From Ophiura sarsii (lineage: Eukaryota > Echinodermata > Ophiuroidea > Amphilepidida > Ophiuridae), in assembly GCA_035610835.1 (NCBI GenBank), contig CM069444.1, forward strand, positions 4,143,172 to 4,207,171: 64,000 nt of DNA, in the 5' to 3' direction. This document shows, piece by piece, positions 48,442 to 58,589 of the stretch. The first letter of the stretch is position 1. Each line of letters opens with the position of its first letter. The translations under genes were made by a program, and so were the position numbers. The notes beneath the pieces are model-generated. The model had not been told where the DNA came from. It saw only the letters and a list, made by a program, of their open reading frames with translations, and did not search any database.

Positions 48442-48839
48442 AGGAGGTGTCCCGCAAGCATAACATTTGGCATTATATGTTAGAAGATATTAAAGTATCG
48501 AACCCAACTGCCACAAAACGCCACACTTATGACAAAAACAAATAAAAAAAGCCATCTTTCAACATGCAATTTTTAAAATTCGCGGCGATCCAAAGTCCCG
48601 GTGTCGATGAAGTCATAGTAATACAATGCACATGCGCAAATTGGAGCACCGACACCCATGACGTCATCGACACCGGGAATTTCGATCGGCGCGAATTTAA
48701 AAATTGCATGTTGAGTGATGGCAGCTTTTATTCATTTTTGTGACTAGTATGATGTTTTGTTCTATATATAATTACGTAATTTCGGCTCGACAATTATTTA
48801 ACAACTAAGGCTCAATGTTGTGCCTGCGGGACCCTTCCT
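48442..48839. mobile_element. TTAA-flanked foldback MITE
   Basis: Outer ends AGGAGGTGTCCCGCAAGCA and TGCCTGCGGGACCCTTCCT; inner inverted pair CAACATGCAATTTTTAAA near 48560 and 48700. TTAA at 48438-48441 and 48840-48843. Confidence 0.88.
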
Positions 48840-48843
48840 TTAA

Positions 48844-49429
48844 AGCCATAATATATTATCTTGTTAAAATGTTATACTCGATTCTTGTCTTTCTTTCATG
48901 ACTGCCCTTCAATGTATCGTTACCATATTTTACTTTAAACATTACTATTCATTAATGAATAAGAGAATCTGTTTCAAATTTATGAAATTTGCCAACGTCT
49001 TTTGATCAAAGTTTATAATACAATGTTTTAACATTGGTTTAGCGTTTCTGCAGCCTAAGACGTCAATATTTTAAAATTCAATTCATTTTCATCGTTTAGA
49101 AAGCCTGTATAGTACGTGTGATGATAAAAAACCTATTTTAAACCGATGGTTAAACCAAACCTTGCCTTGACAAAAGTAAGCCAAAGATAAGTGTAACAAT
49201 GGCCTTATGATGGCGCTATTACAGTGAATTTAACGCTTGAAGAAAAAAAACGGCCGGAAAGAAGTAGTTTTCTAACCTCATCGCTCTGTAACGAACATTT
49301 TAGTTTTATGTTTCATAAATGAAATTATTTTAGCGACACAAAAATCTACATTCACAGGATGAAATCATGGCTTAGTAATAGAGCGTTTCATGAAGAAATA
49401 GTTATCGCGTATTATGGCTTTAAACCTAC
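48844..49429. other. Intronic stretch, nothing recognised
   Basis: No exon or repeat boundary seen. Confidence 0.45.
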
Positions 49430-49516
49430 CTTTGGGTTTGTCGCCTGGTCTGTTGCTTGGTGTGCTCCCTGGCTCTGTACCGCCTGGTTTACCGGACTCT
49501 CCCGGGGATGTCAGTG
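49430..49516 (-). CDS. e8: linker exon between units U2 and U3
   Basis: 29 codons, phase 1 to 1, acceptor ttttag, donor gtaggt. It is Gly/Pro/Ser/Thr-rich with many charges (SPGESGKPGGTEPG... RPGDKPK), no Cys and no predicted strand. Composition differs from the Thr-Pro linkers e13 and e23 but its length equals e23. Likely a flexible extracellular spacer. Confidence 0.83.
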
Positions 49517-49581
49517 CTAAAAACAATGAACACAATAGTAATATAGTCGGTTAATATCGGTACATTTTATGGAAACATATA

Positions 49582-50087
49582 GGGCCGTATTCTCGTACGT
49601 AGTTAAACACGGTTTTAAGCTAAACACGCGTCTAACTTTGACTTTAGACACAGCGTTTAACTAAACGCAATTCTCGTACATTTGTTTTACTTAAACACGC
49701 GTTTACCTCGCCTAAATGTGTCTAACTTTAAACATGGGTACGGGGGTAGTTTAATGCGGGTTTAACTAAACTCGCGCACCAACTGTATTGCCTTGAATGA
49801 TCACTCAACCGTGCCCGGTGCAAGCTGGCGCGCGGATCGTGTAGTCTTTAAAAGTACCGTGTATTTAAGGCATTCGGTCGATATCTATTGTAACCAATTA
49901 GGGCCACAATGAATTAAATACCTGTATACAATCAACGCAGGACCACTCTGGGAAAGAGATTTGCAGAGTTTAAAATCGTGTTTTGTTAGACACGTCGTTT
50001 AAAGGATAAACTCACGTTTAAGCTAGACACGCGTTTAGTTAAACACGGTTTTAAGCTAAAACCGTGTTTAGTACGAGAATACGGCCC
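49582..50087. mobile_element. MITE ending GGGCCGTATTCTCGTAC
   Basis: Left GGGCCGTATTCTCGTAC and right GTACGAGAATACGGCCC are perfect inverted ends. The interior has many AAACACG / CGTGTTT and TTTAAAC words. A fragment of the family is at 12520. Confidence 0.92.
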
Positions 50088-51194
50088 ATTACTGTTAACC
50101 TGGTCACGCTTTATGAACTCGCCTCCCAATAGGGTGGTGCTGTTGTTACACTTTTTAGTTTTATGCTTCCATATTCCTTAAATATTTTTAAAACTAAAAA
50201 GCTATCTCAACAAATTTGGTATCATTTGAAAGCCCTAATAACAAGCTGTCTGTCTGCTAAATGCCGGCATTAGTATAACTAATACAGAAATAGAGATGCA
50301 GCTGTTTGAAGTTTGGGGACATGGGGTGGTGACGGAAGGGGTGCCGCCTGTACAAACTCAATGGGGATGTTTTGCTTTGTTCTTTTTACAATAACTAGTC
50401 ATCCCCTAATGTTACAAACACCATTCTGGTCCCATTTTAAAGGATATTCAGTAGTCTTTCAGTATGTGGTTCAACAGACTTGTCAACTATTTGTAACCGC
50501 TAGTTAATTATGGATAAGACCATGTTCATCAGCTTTCTTCCTATTCGCTACACAGTCAACATGAATAATCAGCCTTAATTTACCGGATTTATATAAATGA
50601 CTATAAGAGAAGAAAAAAAATCAACCTACGATAGCAAAAGTATACATTTTTGGAAAGCTTGTAACTAGAGAAATTCAGAAATGCAGTTTAGATCAGGGAA
50701 GCGTACATCCTTAAAAAATATTTCTGAAAATTCTAAAAATATGTAAAATATCAATTGGAGATATTCACTAGCCGGTAGTTATTACATTTATCATGTTTAT
50801 AGGTTATACAGGGTCCAGTCGTAATTAGTAATCCAAAAACTTTTCTAAACTATAAAAAATATAGCTACCCGTCTCAAAGTGGAGTTATTTCACAGCCGTT
50901 AGGCGAGGGATAAATATCCTTTTTTACGGCCCCGACCGATCAACTTTTTGCGTTTTCAAGATTTTTTCTTTCTTTTCTTCGATTTTTACCTACTTGACAG
51001 GTCCGTCCGCCCGTAAAACAGGATGGTTTTTGTTAACGTCGACTAAGGACCAAAACGGAAATGTCGCAGCCTATGTTATTTAACGGTGCGGCAGGCTACT
51101 TTTTTAAAGCAAGATGAGTGTGATTAGGCCTAACCCTCGCTGTGATAAAAAGACCTCACCTCACCCACAAGATTGTTCATACTTGAAAGTACAT
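50088..51194. other. Intronic stretch, nothing recognised
   Basis: A chance open frame at 50313-50507 has no support. Confidence 0.45.
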
Positions 51195-51199
51195 GTTTG

Positions 51200-51485
51200 C
51201 TTTCTTTTACTCTAACAATTAATTTACTCAACCTGGGTAAAATCATATAGGCCTACTCCTTTTGATAGTCAAAAGCGAACAGCTCATTTTTGAGTAAACT
51301 TGACTCAACAAAGGTTGAGTAGCAAATTTACTCTGCCGTTTAGTAAAATTTAAGTCATTAAAGGAGTCAATACCTGGCTCAACAATTGTTGAGTAAACTT
51401 TTACGCCGCCTATACTCAACAGATTACTAAAACCTTACTCAACCCAAAGGAGTAATATTTTGAGTAAGTTTTTGAGTCATCTTTT
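51200..51485. repeat. Element built of CTCAAC / GTTGAG and GAGTAA / TTACTC words
   Basis: Over ten copies of ACTCAAC or GTTGAGT and GAGTAA or TTACTC in both orientations. Same design as the AACACC elements but with a different word. Next to the donor side of e7. Confidence 0.75.
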
Positions 51486-51748
51486 TTAAACACCTACGGG
51501 GGATTTCCTTGTTGGGTTTAACCCCCTGGGGTCTACCTGTCTATCTTACAGTGGTTCTAATTGGTTTATTACAAGATGTACTCATATGAATAGCCAATTC
51601 AAATGCAGCTTGTAAAATGTTTCACTCCCATCTTTATCAGGGATACAATTATTCTAACATTGCCTCTCATTGGTGCAATAAATGATGTATCCATCTTTTT
51701 AACCAATCGGCCGGTAGTTCTCATTGATAATTGTTAATACAATCTTAC

Positions 51749-51881
51749 CACATCCCCTGGGTATAAGCTCAAAGGTCCTTTCAGAAGCACCCGACGAACT
51801 GCCGCCATTTCTAAAAATCTGTATTTGCGTCACATACGGTATGGTGTTTTGCTGTATGTAATTTTGAATAACATCCCAGGT
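51749..51881 (-). CDS. e7: A half of domain D3
   Basis: 44 codons plus one base, phase 0 to 1, acceptor ctcag, donor gtaaga. Sequence begins TWDVIQNYIQQNTIPYVTQI and ends ELIPRGC. It shares IP(Y/N)VT with e22 and e27, so it belongs to the second-in-unit A type. It splices to linker e8, giving G-C-A-L-T-S. Confidence 0.88.
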
Positions 51882-52156
51882 CTGAGAATTAATAGTTAAA
51901 TATTCTTTTAATAAAGAGGAATATAACTAACGACAACAATTGTGTGAAAAAATAGTTCATATTCTTAATGAAAAGGGTGTAAACTGTGGACATTCAGTGG
52001 AACTATCGTGATGTGTACACGCAAACTTCAATCCTGATCGGTAAACTTTCGATTGGCTTTGGAATTAAATACATTAAACATGTTAAAGATAAGAAAACAG
52101 TGCACCACCATGAATATATATATATATCAGAGGGCAGTTCGACCTAAGTAAGCTAA

Positions 52157-52760
52157 CGACGATCTTGTGATTGCTAAGATATCTAAGAAGATCTTCTTAT
52201 TGCTAGAATATATAGGACGATCTTCTGATTGCTAAAATATATAGGACGATCTTCTGATTGCTATAATATTAAGGACGATCTTCTGATTGCTAAAATATTT
52301 AGGACGATCTTCTGATTTCTAAACAAAATTTAGGACCATCTTCTGATTGCTAAAATATTTAAGACAATTTTCTGATTGATAAAATAATAGGACGATCTTC
52401 TGATTGCTAAAATATTTAGGACGATCTTCTGATTGCTAAAATATTTAGAACGATCTTCTGATTGCTAAAATATTTAGGACGATCTTCTGATTGCTAAAAT
52501 ATTTAGGCCGATCTTCTGATTGCTAAAATATTTAGGACGATCTTCTGATTGCTAAAATATTTAGGACGATCTTCTGATTTCTAAAACATTTAGGACGATT
52601 CTCTGATTGCTAAAATATTTAGGACGATTTTTTGTTTGCTAAAATATTTTGGACGATTTTTTGCTTGCTAAAATATTTAGGACGATCTTCTGATTGCTTA
52701 AATATTTTGGACGATCTTCTAATTGCTAAATTATTTAGGAAGACCTCCTTATTGCTAGAA
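52157..52760. repeat. 29-bp minisatellite, about 20 units
   Basis: Unit GGACGATCTTCTGATTGCTA plus AAATATTTA. Units at the centre are nearly identical, those at the edges drift. It ends about 60 bases from the donor of e6 (52819). Confidence 0.95.
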
Positions 52761-52818
52761 CACTAAAACTGAAATGGATTGATTGATGGATGGATATATG
52801 GATTGATAGGTAGATTAC

Positions 52819-53078
52819 CGTGGTTTCGTCATAAATAACAGTTCCATAGATGTTCTTTATAACAATAGTCATTATATCCAGCGGGTCTCCACCTGTTAGT
52901 CCAAGATCCATGAGTCTAACTTCAGTATTGAAAGTTGTCGTATATCGTTCCGTTGAATCCTTAGGCAGTGTGAAAGTCCCAACTGAGCCCGGAACCTCAA
53001 CCTCGTTGTCGTTGTCGTTGTCTCGAAGTGTTTGAGGTTTGATTAGTCCGTCCACGTCGTTGAGATTTCCAAAGCAAA
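52819..53078 (-). CDS. e6: B half of domain D3
   Basis: 86 codons, phase 1 to 0, acceptor ttctag, donor gtaatc. Starts VCFGNLNDVDGLIKPQTL, then an Asp/Asn run (RDNDNDNEVEV) unusual for the family, then TTFNTEVRLMDLGLTGGDP and IVIKNIYG. It closely follows the second-domain type also seen in e11, e16, e21 and e26 (N-L-N-D-V-x-x-LI). The donor lies only about 60 bases from the end of the 29-bp satellite at 52157-52760. Confidence 0.88.
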
Positions 53079-53199
53079 CTAGAAGATAATAAATAGGAGA
53101 ATTAATATAGGTAAATGTTTTATTTTTACACATTTAATTCATTCAAAGCGCAGTTAGACATATTTCTCTTTTAACCCTAACCCCATAAGCGAAGTCAAA

Positions 53200-53290
53200 C
53201 TTTCAGGGGCACGGCTCGGTATTCAGCGGCGGGATCGAACCCGGGTCGCCTTGTCTGGATATCAGGCTCACTTGTGACGCTCCTCAATGT
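53200..53290 (-). pseudogene. tRNA-like B-box sequence
   Basis: Minus strand has CCGGGTTCGATCCCGCC, a canonical B box with paired flanks, in a decayed tRNA-like context. Probably a SINE head or tRNA relic. Confidence 0.45.
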
Positions 53291-53937
53291 TACACGTTTC
53301 TTTGACATTCAGCGTGTTTTTATTAAGCAAACCGGCTTTTACCCGTCTTATAAAAAGCAGGATAAAAGCCGGTTGCTCGTGTGAGAGACGTGTTTTTATT
53401 GCAGTTCGATAAACAAACTTGCCGGCTGCCGCTGACCTTATTATAATAAATGCCAGCGAAAGGTCATACACATCTGTTTGCATTTAATTGTCAGGTGATC
53501 GTGCATCGTGTGCCCACTTCCGCTTTTCCACCGGCAAACGCGCTGAGCAGGAACCGTGCGTGTTTATACTGACGAAAGACTGCTTTTCCTAACCGGTTTC
53601 AACCGCTATTATCCTTGGTTTAGAAGGATAAAAGGCATCTAAAATCCAGGAGAAATAAACCGGTATGAGCGGGCAAATGCCGGTGGTGGTGTGTTTTTAC
53701 TGGGGGATTTTAATCCGTTAGCAGTCATATGCCTGCTTTTTTTCTTCAGTAAAAACACGCTGATAGGCTATACAACATAGCCTACCATAATAGGAGACGG
53801 AGATCGAAATCTGATGGGGGCTACCGGCCTAGCGTCGGGGTGGTTTAACATTCCTTGGGGTAGGGTTAATAAAATAACGGGGTTTTTTGTCAAGCCCAAA
53901 TCTGCTATTTGTATAAAAACTTGACAATCATGCTTAC
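53291..53937. other. Intronic stretch with hairpins
   Basis: CAACCGGCTTTTATCC and its complement form a hairpin at 53329-53374; CCGGTT and TAAAAAGC words recur to 53770, so a decayed inverted-repeat element is likely. No exon. Confidence 0.5.
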
Positions 53938-54070
53938 TACATCCGTAGTATAAAACAGTGTACGATTCGTCACCCTCGTCTCCAGCATCGTCGTAAATCT
54001 TCGTAGAGAATGCACTGACGACGTATTCAAATTTGTTGTGTGAAATCCATGAGTCAATATTGGAGAGTGT
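53938..54070 (-). CDS. e5: A half of domain D2
   Basis: 44 codons plus one base, phase 0 to 1. It begins TLSNIDSWI, matching the TLAEIQxII start of e10 and e15, then EYVVSAFSTKIYDD as the core strand, and ends VLYYGC. The acceptor is aag rather than cag, but it gives exactly the 133-base length seen in five other A exons. The last base is a, not g, so the codon joining e6 is Ile and the junction reads G-C-I-C. Confidence 0.77.
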
Positions 54071-54326
54071 CTTCATGTCATTGAGATGAAACATAAACAT
54101 AGAAATGCATCCGTTATTATATAGTGAGATGAGAATGATTATATAATACTATTAATATCGTAGCATTTACACTCTTATGATTTACGGGCGGGAGAGAATG
54201 ATCTTCTTCCAGCAGTATTCCTATGAAACGTCTTACATTTAATCGTTTTCGTCTTGTTTTACAATTTTCATTGTTTTTAATCACTTTCGTCATAGGTTAG
54301 GCAAGCGTAGGTATTTAACTTGACTC

Positions 54327-54528
54327 TAGGAGTCAAGAATGTGTGTCAAAGCTGGTTCACTGGATACCAAAGCATGGGAGAAGAAAACCTGGAAGACCTG
54401 CCCTAACTTACATCGATGTGCTAAAACAGGACACTGGTTTGGATGTCGGAGACTTAAAGACAGCCATGCAGGACAGAAAAGTGTGGAGAGCCATTGTAGA
54501 TCGAGAACACAACTCGAATTAAGCAAGG
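54327..54528 (+). pseudogene. Non-LTR retrotransposon 3' end, second copy
   Basis: Nearly identical to 27427-27625 (AGTCAAGAATGTGTGTCAAA onward; same frameshift region and stop), with a 2-3 base difference at TGGATACCAAAG. A 5'-truncated insertion of the same element, antisense to the gene. Confidence 0.9.
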
Positions 54529-54529
54529 T

Positions 54530-55357
54530 ATTTAATATCTAAGTCTAAGACCCTGAAATATGTATTTGCTACTTATAAGTATACGACCCCATAACTATCA
54601 AACTAAAACAATGGACACAGTACAAAATTAAGACATAACTTATAAAACTTCAAACTTTGAGGAACTTAATAAGGGTTGGACGTGTGCGAAATTTGCACAT
54701 TGGGTTTGTTCTTGAGGTAATTGAAGATTGGGATTCTTTAAAATGAATGTCATGACAGCACGACCATTGAATGAAAAAAAAATACTCGGATATCGTTTTG
54801 GTACGGGTGTGCCGTCAGCAAAATGAAAATTGACCCAAACATAACATTTCCCAATTTTGGGGGAAATGGACCCATATGATAACCGTTGACCCATAATTTT
54901 CCGATATATTTGACAGATTTTGCTAAAATGTCTGTAAAAAACAGCAGAATTAAGGATTTTAGACCCATACATTTACCCAAAAATGGCTTGAAAAGGGGTC
55001 ATTCGTTAACCAGACGGGTGAAAATGTTTACGCTATTTGGCGGCACATCCCGTAACCTCAAATATCCACTTACCCCCCCCCCCACCTCCACCTACAAATG
55101 GGTATACTACACACGTGATTTAATGCCATAACAGCATATGACCACAACACTGTGCGCTATGCCGTATTGCTCTTTATAATGCTTTGGCGCGAGTTTTAAA
55201 AGCACGGGTCCTAAACAAAACAGGATGCGCGCGCAAACTGCCGGGCAAAGAACAATAGCAACTAGCCACGTTTTGCCCGGTGTGACGTCACCTGTCACCC
55301 CATCTATATGTCAAGTGCATGAAACCTTTATAATAATTCAATAGCAGCAAATCGTAC
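54530..55357. other. Intronic stretch, partly a poly-C-ended repeat
   Basis: The part 54640-55083 with GACCCATA words and 11 C at 55073-55083 resembles the poly-G-ended group (compare 63350-63730). The rest shows nothing. Confidence 0.45.
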
Positions 55358-55689
55358 CCCTTCGTATCCCCATATAGGTCCGGAGGGCCCGAGAGTTTGA
55401 ATTACGCTGCGCCATATATCCTTTTCGTCCGATTGTAAATAATCAACCTCTAACCCCGTCAGAGTCGCATAACTTGCAAAATACGTCTCGTGAGTAACGT
55501 CGCCTGTTGATATACTACTATCAGAGACGTATAAAGCGTCGTAGTTTCTGGGGTTTGCTAAGTCAGACCCGCCGTTTACTTTGGCAGTGACAAAGGCACC
55601 GAAACCAGCAAGGACCGTATCGCAATCTTCAGTTTGTGGTGGTGGTGTTGTTGTTGTTGGTGGTGTTGTTGTTGGATGCATTATACATT
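55358..55689 (-). CDS. e4: fused linker and B half of domain D2
   Basis: 110 codons, phase 1 to 0; acceptor ttttag, donor gtacga. After ECIMH it has an uninterrupted Thr/Pro stretch (PTTTPPTTTTPPPQTEDC) that plays the part of the separate linker exons elsewhere, then the domain proper from TEDCDT. The B half is divergent: the KP-V-LM strand is replaced by SYATLTGLEVDYL, and the exon ends in WGYEG. Length 332 bases, the longest exon. The Thr-rich part is a likely site for mucin-type O-glycosylation (inference). Confidence 0.8.
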
Positions 55690-56757
55690 CTAAAACAGAT
55701 AAAACATGATGCAGCAATATATTAAATCTAAAAATTATCAAATAAATCAAACATAAACTTATATACATATTGCTTGTAGACAGGGCATACTAAAAATCCC
55801 GCTACCTATTTAAAGCTTTGTATCTCTCTTTATAATATAATTCGCAATATCAAACTGAAACATAGTTGGGTAGATACCAATCTTGGTACCCTTTCCGAGG
55901 CCCCATACGAGGAAAGGGTCCATGATTTGTAATACCATACAAATGTTGAACTTGCAAGACGGAAGGTGTAAGTCGCTGTAATCACATATGCATGTTCCTC
56001 AATTAAATCCGTGGATTTTTGCAAAAAGGCTTTCCCGTTTTACATTTGGCGCACAAAACTGTATAATGTTCATAATAATGGATTAATTCAATCTGAAATT
56101 AGCAAAAATCATCGCGGAAAACCCATTTTTCTCGCTCGTCACTCCCTCTATACCCTCGATCTCTTGCTCCATTCACTTCATAAAGCTCATCGTACTACAC
56201 GTTTATCATGTTGAATGCATACAAGTTCAGTTTTACAGTTCGATACAGTTTTTCCTGTACAATAGTCTGCAGCTGTTATTGTAGGTTTGGTATCAAAATA
56301 ACTATACTTGTACAATACTTCTCTATCCAAATATGTGTTATATGTATACTGTGCATTCATACACTCTTAGTAGTTACGCACAAATCAGAACACATTAGAC
56401 CATTTCCAGGCGCGTGCCCAGGGGGGGGGGGGGGGGGGGGGGGGGGCCTTTGGGGCTCAAGCCCCCCGGGTCCCCAGAGGGTAAAAAAAAAAGAGGGGGA
56501 ATGCGACTTTTGAAAATGGGATATTTTCCTTTAAATGGTGCTAATCATGGTTTATCTTTGTTGTTAGGGGAAACATTTGGTATCAAATTATGCCTAAAAG
56601 ATTTATCTAAATGCCTATCTAGCCTGTTTGGACAAAAACAAATTACAAGTTACTCAAAATGACTTAAACAAAGTGGTATACTTTTTTTGTTGAACCCTTT
56701 ATATCCACAGTTAGAGCAGTTGATGGCGTTGCAGATAAAATGATGAGAGTGATCTAA
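55690..56757. other. Intronic stretch with a 26-G run
   Basis: GCGCGTGCCCA then 26 G at 56421-56446, followed by a G/A-rich tract; the start of a poly-G-ended repeat. No exon. Confidence 0.55.
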
Positions 56758-57558
56758 AACACTTTCCACGCGGCTATTGGTTTTACCATATGAAGAGCTT
56801 TGATTGCATAAGGGCTTACAGACCACTCCTACATGTTACTCATTTTGCATAATTGAGTTAATCAAATTATTGTATGGCTGTCTTCATGACTTTGATTAGT
56901 GCACTCATGCACGCCAATTGAGGCACCAACAATACAAGCCACATTCCACAAATGAATAGCCATCCATTCAATAATGCAAAATTAGTAACAGGTAGAAATG
57001 GATGTAGACCCTTTTGCAACACAGCGCTTTATACACCTATCAGTTGTAAGACGCACTATACGACCCCCGGGAGAGGTGCGTCGTGGGTGCGTCGTTTACC
57101 AATAATTCTTGACGGAGGGTACGTCAGTGGCAGCCTTTGGTCCGTTAAAAAAATGACGGAGGGTGCGTAAAGGTCCGTCACTTTACATGGGTGCGAATGG
57201 GCTGATAGTTGACTGAGGGTGCGTATTTGGATGGCAATGGTCCGTCGTTTTTTTTACACAGGGTGCGTCATGGTACATGAGAAGTTGACGCACCTCGGTA
57301 AAGTGACGCACCACTCCCGGGTGTCGTATAGGTCGTCTTACAACTGATAGGTGTATTATATACAAAACAGATTCTTCAGAAACCTTTCCCAACTTTCAAA
57401 GTCTATCACAAGGGTTACAGGACCAATACTAGAATTTGTTTAACTTAATTTAATGCATTTGTGATGGTGGTTCCAAAGTTGGGGATGAAGTTCAATAATT
57501 TTGACATTTTTGAACATTTGAAATGTCGTCTGCAGCCGCCTGCCGCGTGGAAAGTGTT
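56758..57558. mobile_element. MITE family M1, split by an insertion
   Basis: The left end (ACACTTTCCACGCGGCTATT, to about 56800) and the rest (from about 57360, TTCTTCAGAAACCTTTCCCA to GCCGCGTGGAAAGTGTT) make one full copy. Some 550 bases, including the element at 57029-57356, are inserted between them. Confidence 0.8.
57029..57356. mobile_element. Nested element ending TACACCTATCAGTTGTAAGA
   Basis: Inverted ends of about 45 bases (57031-57075 and 57312-57356), then an interior with GACGCAC / GTGCGTC words. TATA flanks both sides. Confidence 0.88.
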
Positions 57559-57695
57559 ACACGATAACACTTCGGTAATTGCCCTCGTATTTGTCCCGAT
57601 CGATTGTCCATCCGTGGTGTCTTGTCAAGTTCCTTCCACTTTGTGCATTTAAATCACAAAAATGATAACAATGCAAAAAAACCAAAGGCCAAGCT

Positions 57696-57715
57696 GGGGG
57701 GGGGGGGGGGGGGGG
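57696..57715. repeat. Run of 20 G next to a splice donor
   Basis: Separated from the e3 donor at 57723-57728 by fewer than ten bases; on the transcript this is a C run just inside the intron. Confidence 0.9.
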
Positions 57716-57728
57716 CGAACACACTTAC

Positions 57729-57903
57729 CATTACTGCAACCATAGTAACATATATTTAATGTTGGTATGCCGTTGGTAGGAGTTGGCGTAAGTCCAAGCA
57801 CACAAAGCTTAACCATAAAGACATACTTAAAGCTAGCCAGCTGTGCATCTGTCAATCTAAAGGTGAATCTACCCGGACCAAAACCCTTTCTGGTTAAATC
57901 AAC
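57729..57903 (-). CDS. e3: A half of domain D1
   Basis: 58 codons plus one base, phase 0 to 1, acceptor ctgcag, donor gtaagt. The most divergent A exon and the longest (175 bases; usual 124-133). It lacks the WxxI start but keeps the hydrophobic strand KYVFMVKLCVLGL and closes with CYYGC. The same YYGC ending occurs in e5, which supports common ancestry. The last codons read S-N and join e4 to give an N-E-C motif. It lies between two copies of the same MITE family (56758-57558 and 58178-58420). Confidence 0.7.
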
Positions 57904-58177
57904 CTGCAGAAAAACAACAATAAAATACAAGTTAAATCACGATTTGTATAACCCCATTTTTTAAATCATCCGGCCATGCGAAATCTAAGGGTTCTTCTCT
58001 TTATTGATAGCAGCATGACACACTATTCAATAATATATTACAAAATCTTAAATTGTGTATTTTTTCTCGAGTGCCTGGAATATCTAGGTTTTCGATATGA
58101 TTTCCTTTCGGTCTGAAATACTTGATATTTTTATGTAAATAACATTTATAATTTTGCGATGCTAACAAAGTTATTCT

Positions 58178-58420
58178 TAACACTTTCAATGCGGCAGGCG
58201 TCTGCAGACGACATTCCAATGTTTTACAAAATGTTTCAAAAATTTCAAAAATGTTGAATTTCATTACCATTTGGAATCACCATGTGAAAATGCATAGAAA
58301 TAAGTACAAATATGCCTAATATTGGTTCAGTAATCCTTGAGTTATACCTTGAACGTTAGGAAAAGTTTCTATAAAATCTGTTTTGTATTTGGTAAAACCA
58401 ATAGCCGCGTGGAAAGTTTT
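58178..58420. mobile_element. MITE family M1, inverted full copy
   Basis: AACACTTTCAATGCGGCAGG to ATAGCCGCGTGGAAAGTTT, in opposite orientation to 5156-5396. Confidence 0.82.
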
Positions 58421-58589
58421 CAGTAAGACAGTTTGAACAATCCTATAATGAAATCAGCGAAATGTATGTAAGCATGGTAATACACATTAATTGCAAGTCC
58501 GGCCCACGGGAAGCGAATTTATTAACCGTACACACTCACTGTATAAATGTATTGCTGTAAAATGTATGTGCTATGCGCTTTACTCCGTC

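Noticed and set aside
52157..52760. Possible CRISPR array (regular short repeats)
   Set aside because: Units are directly adjacent with no unique spacers, and the surroundings are eukaryotic.
54640..54980. 110-codon minus-strand ORF
   Set aside because: Low-complexity repeat with GACCCATA words next to a poly-C run; no motif or splice support.
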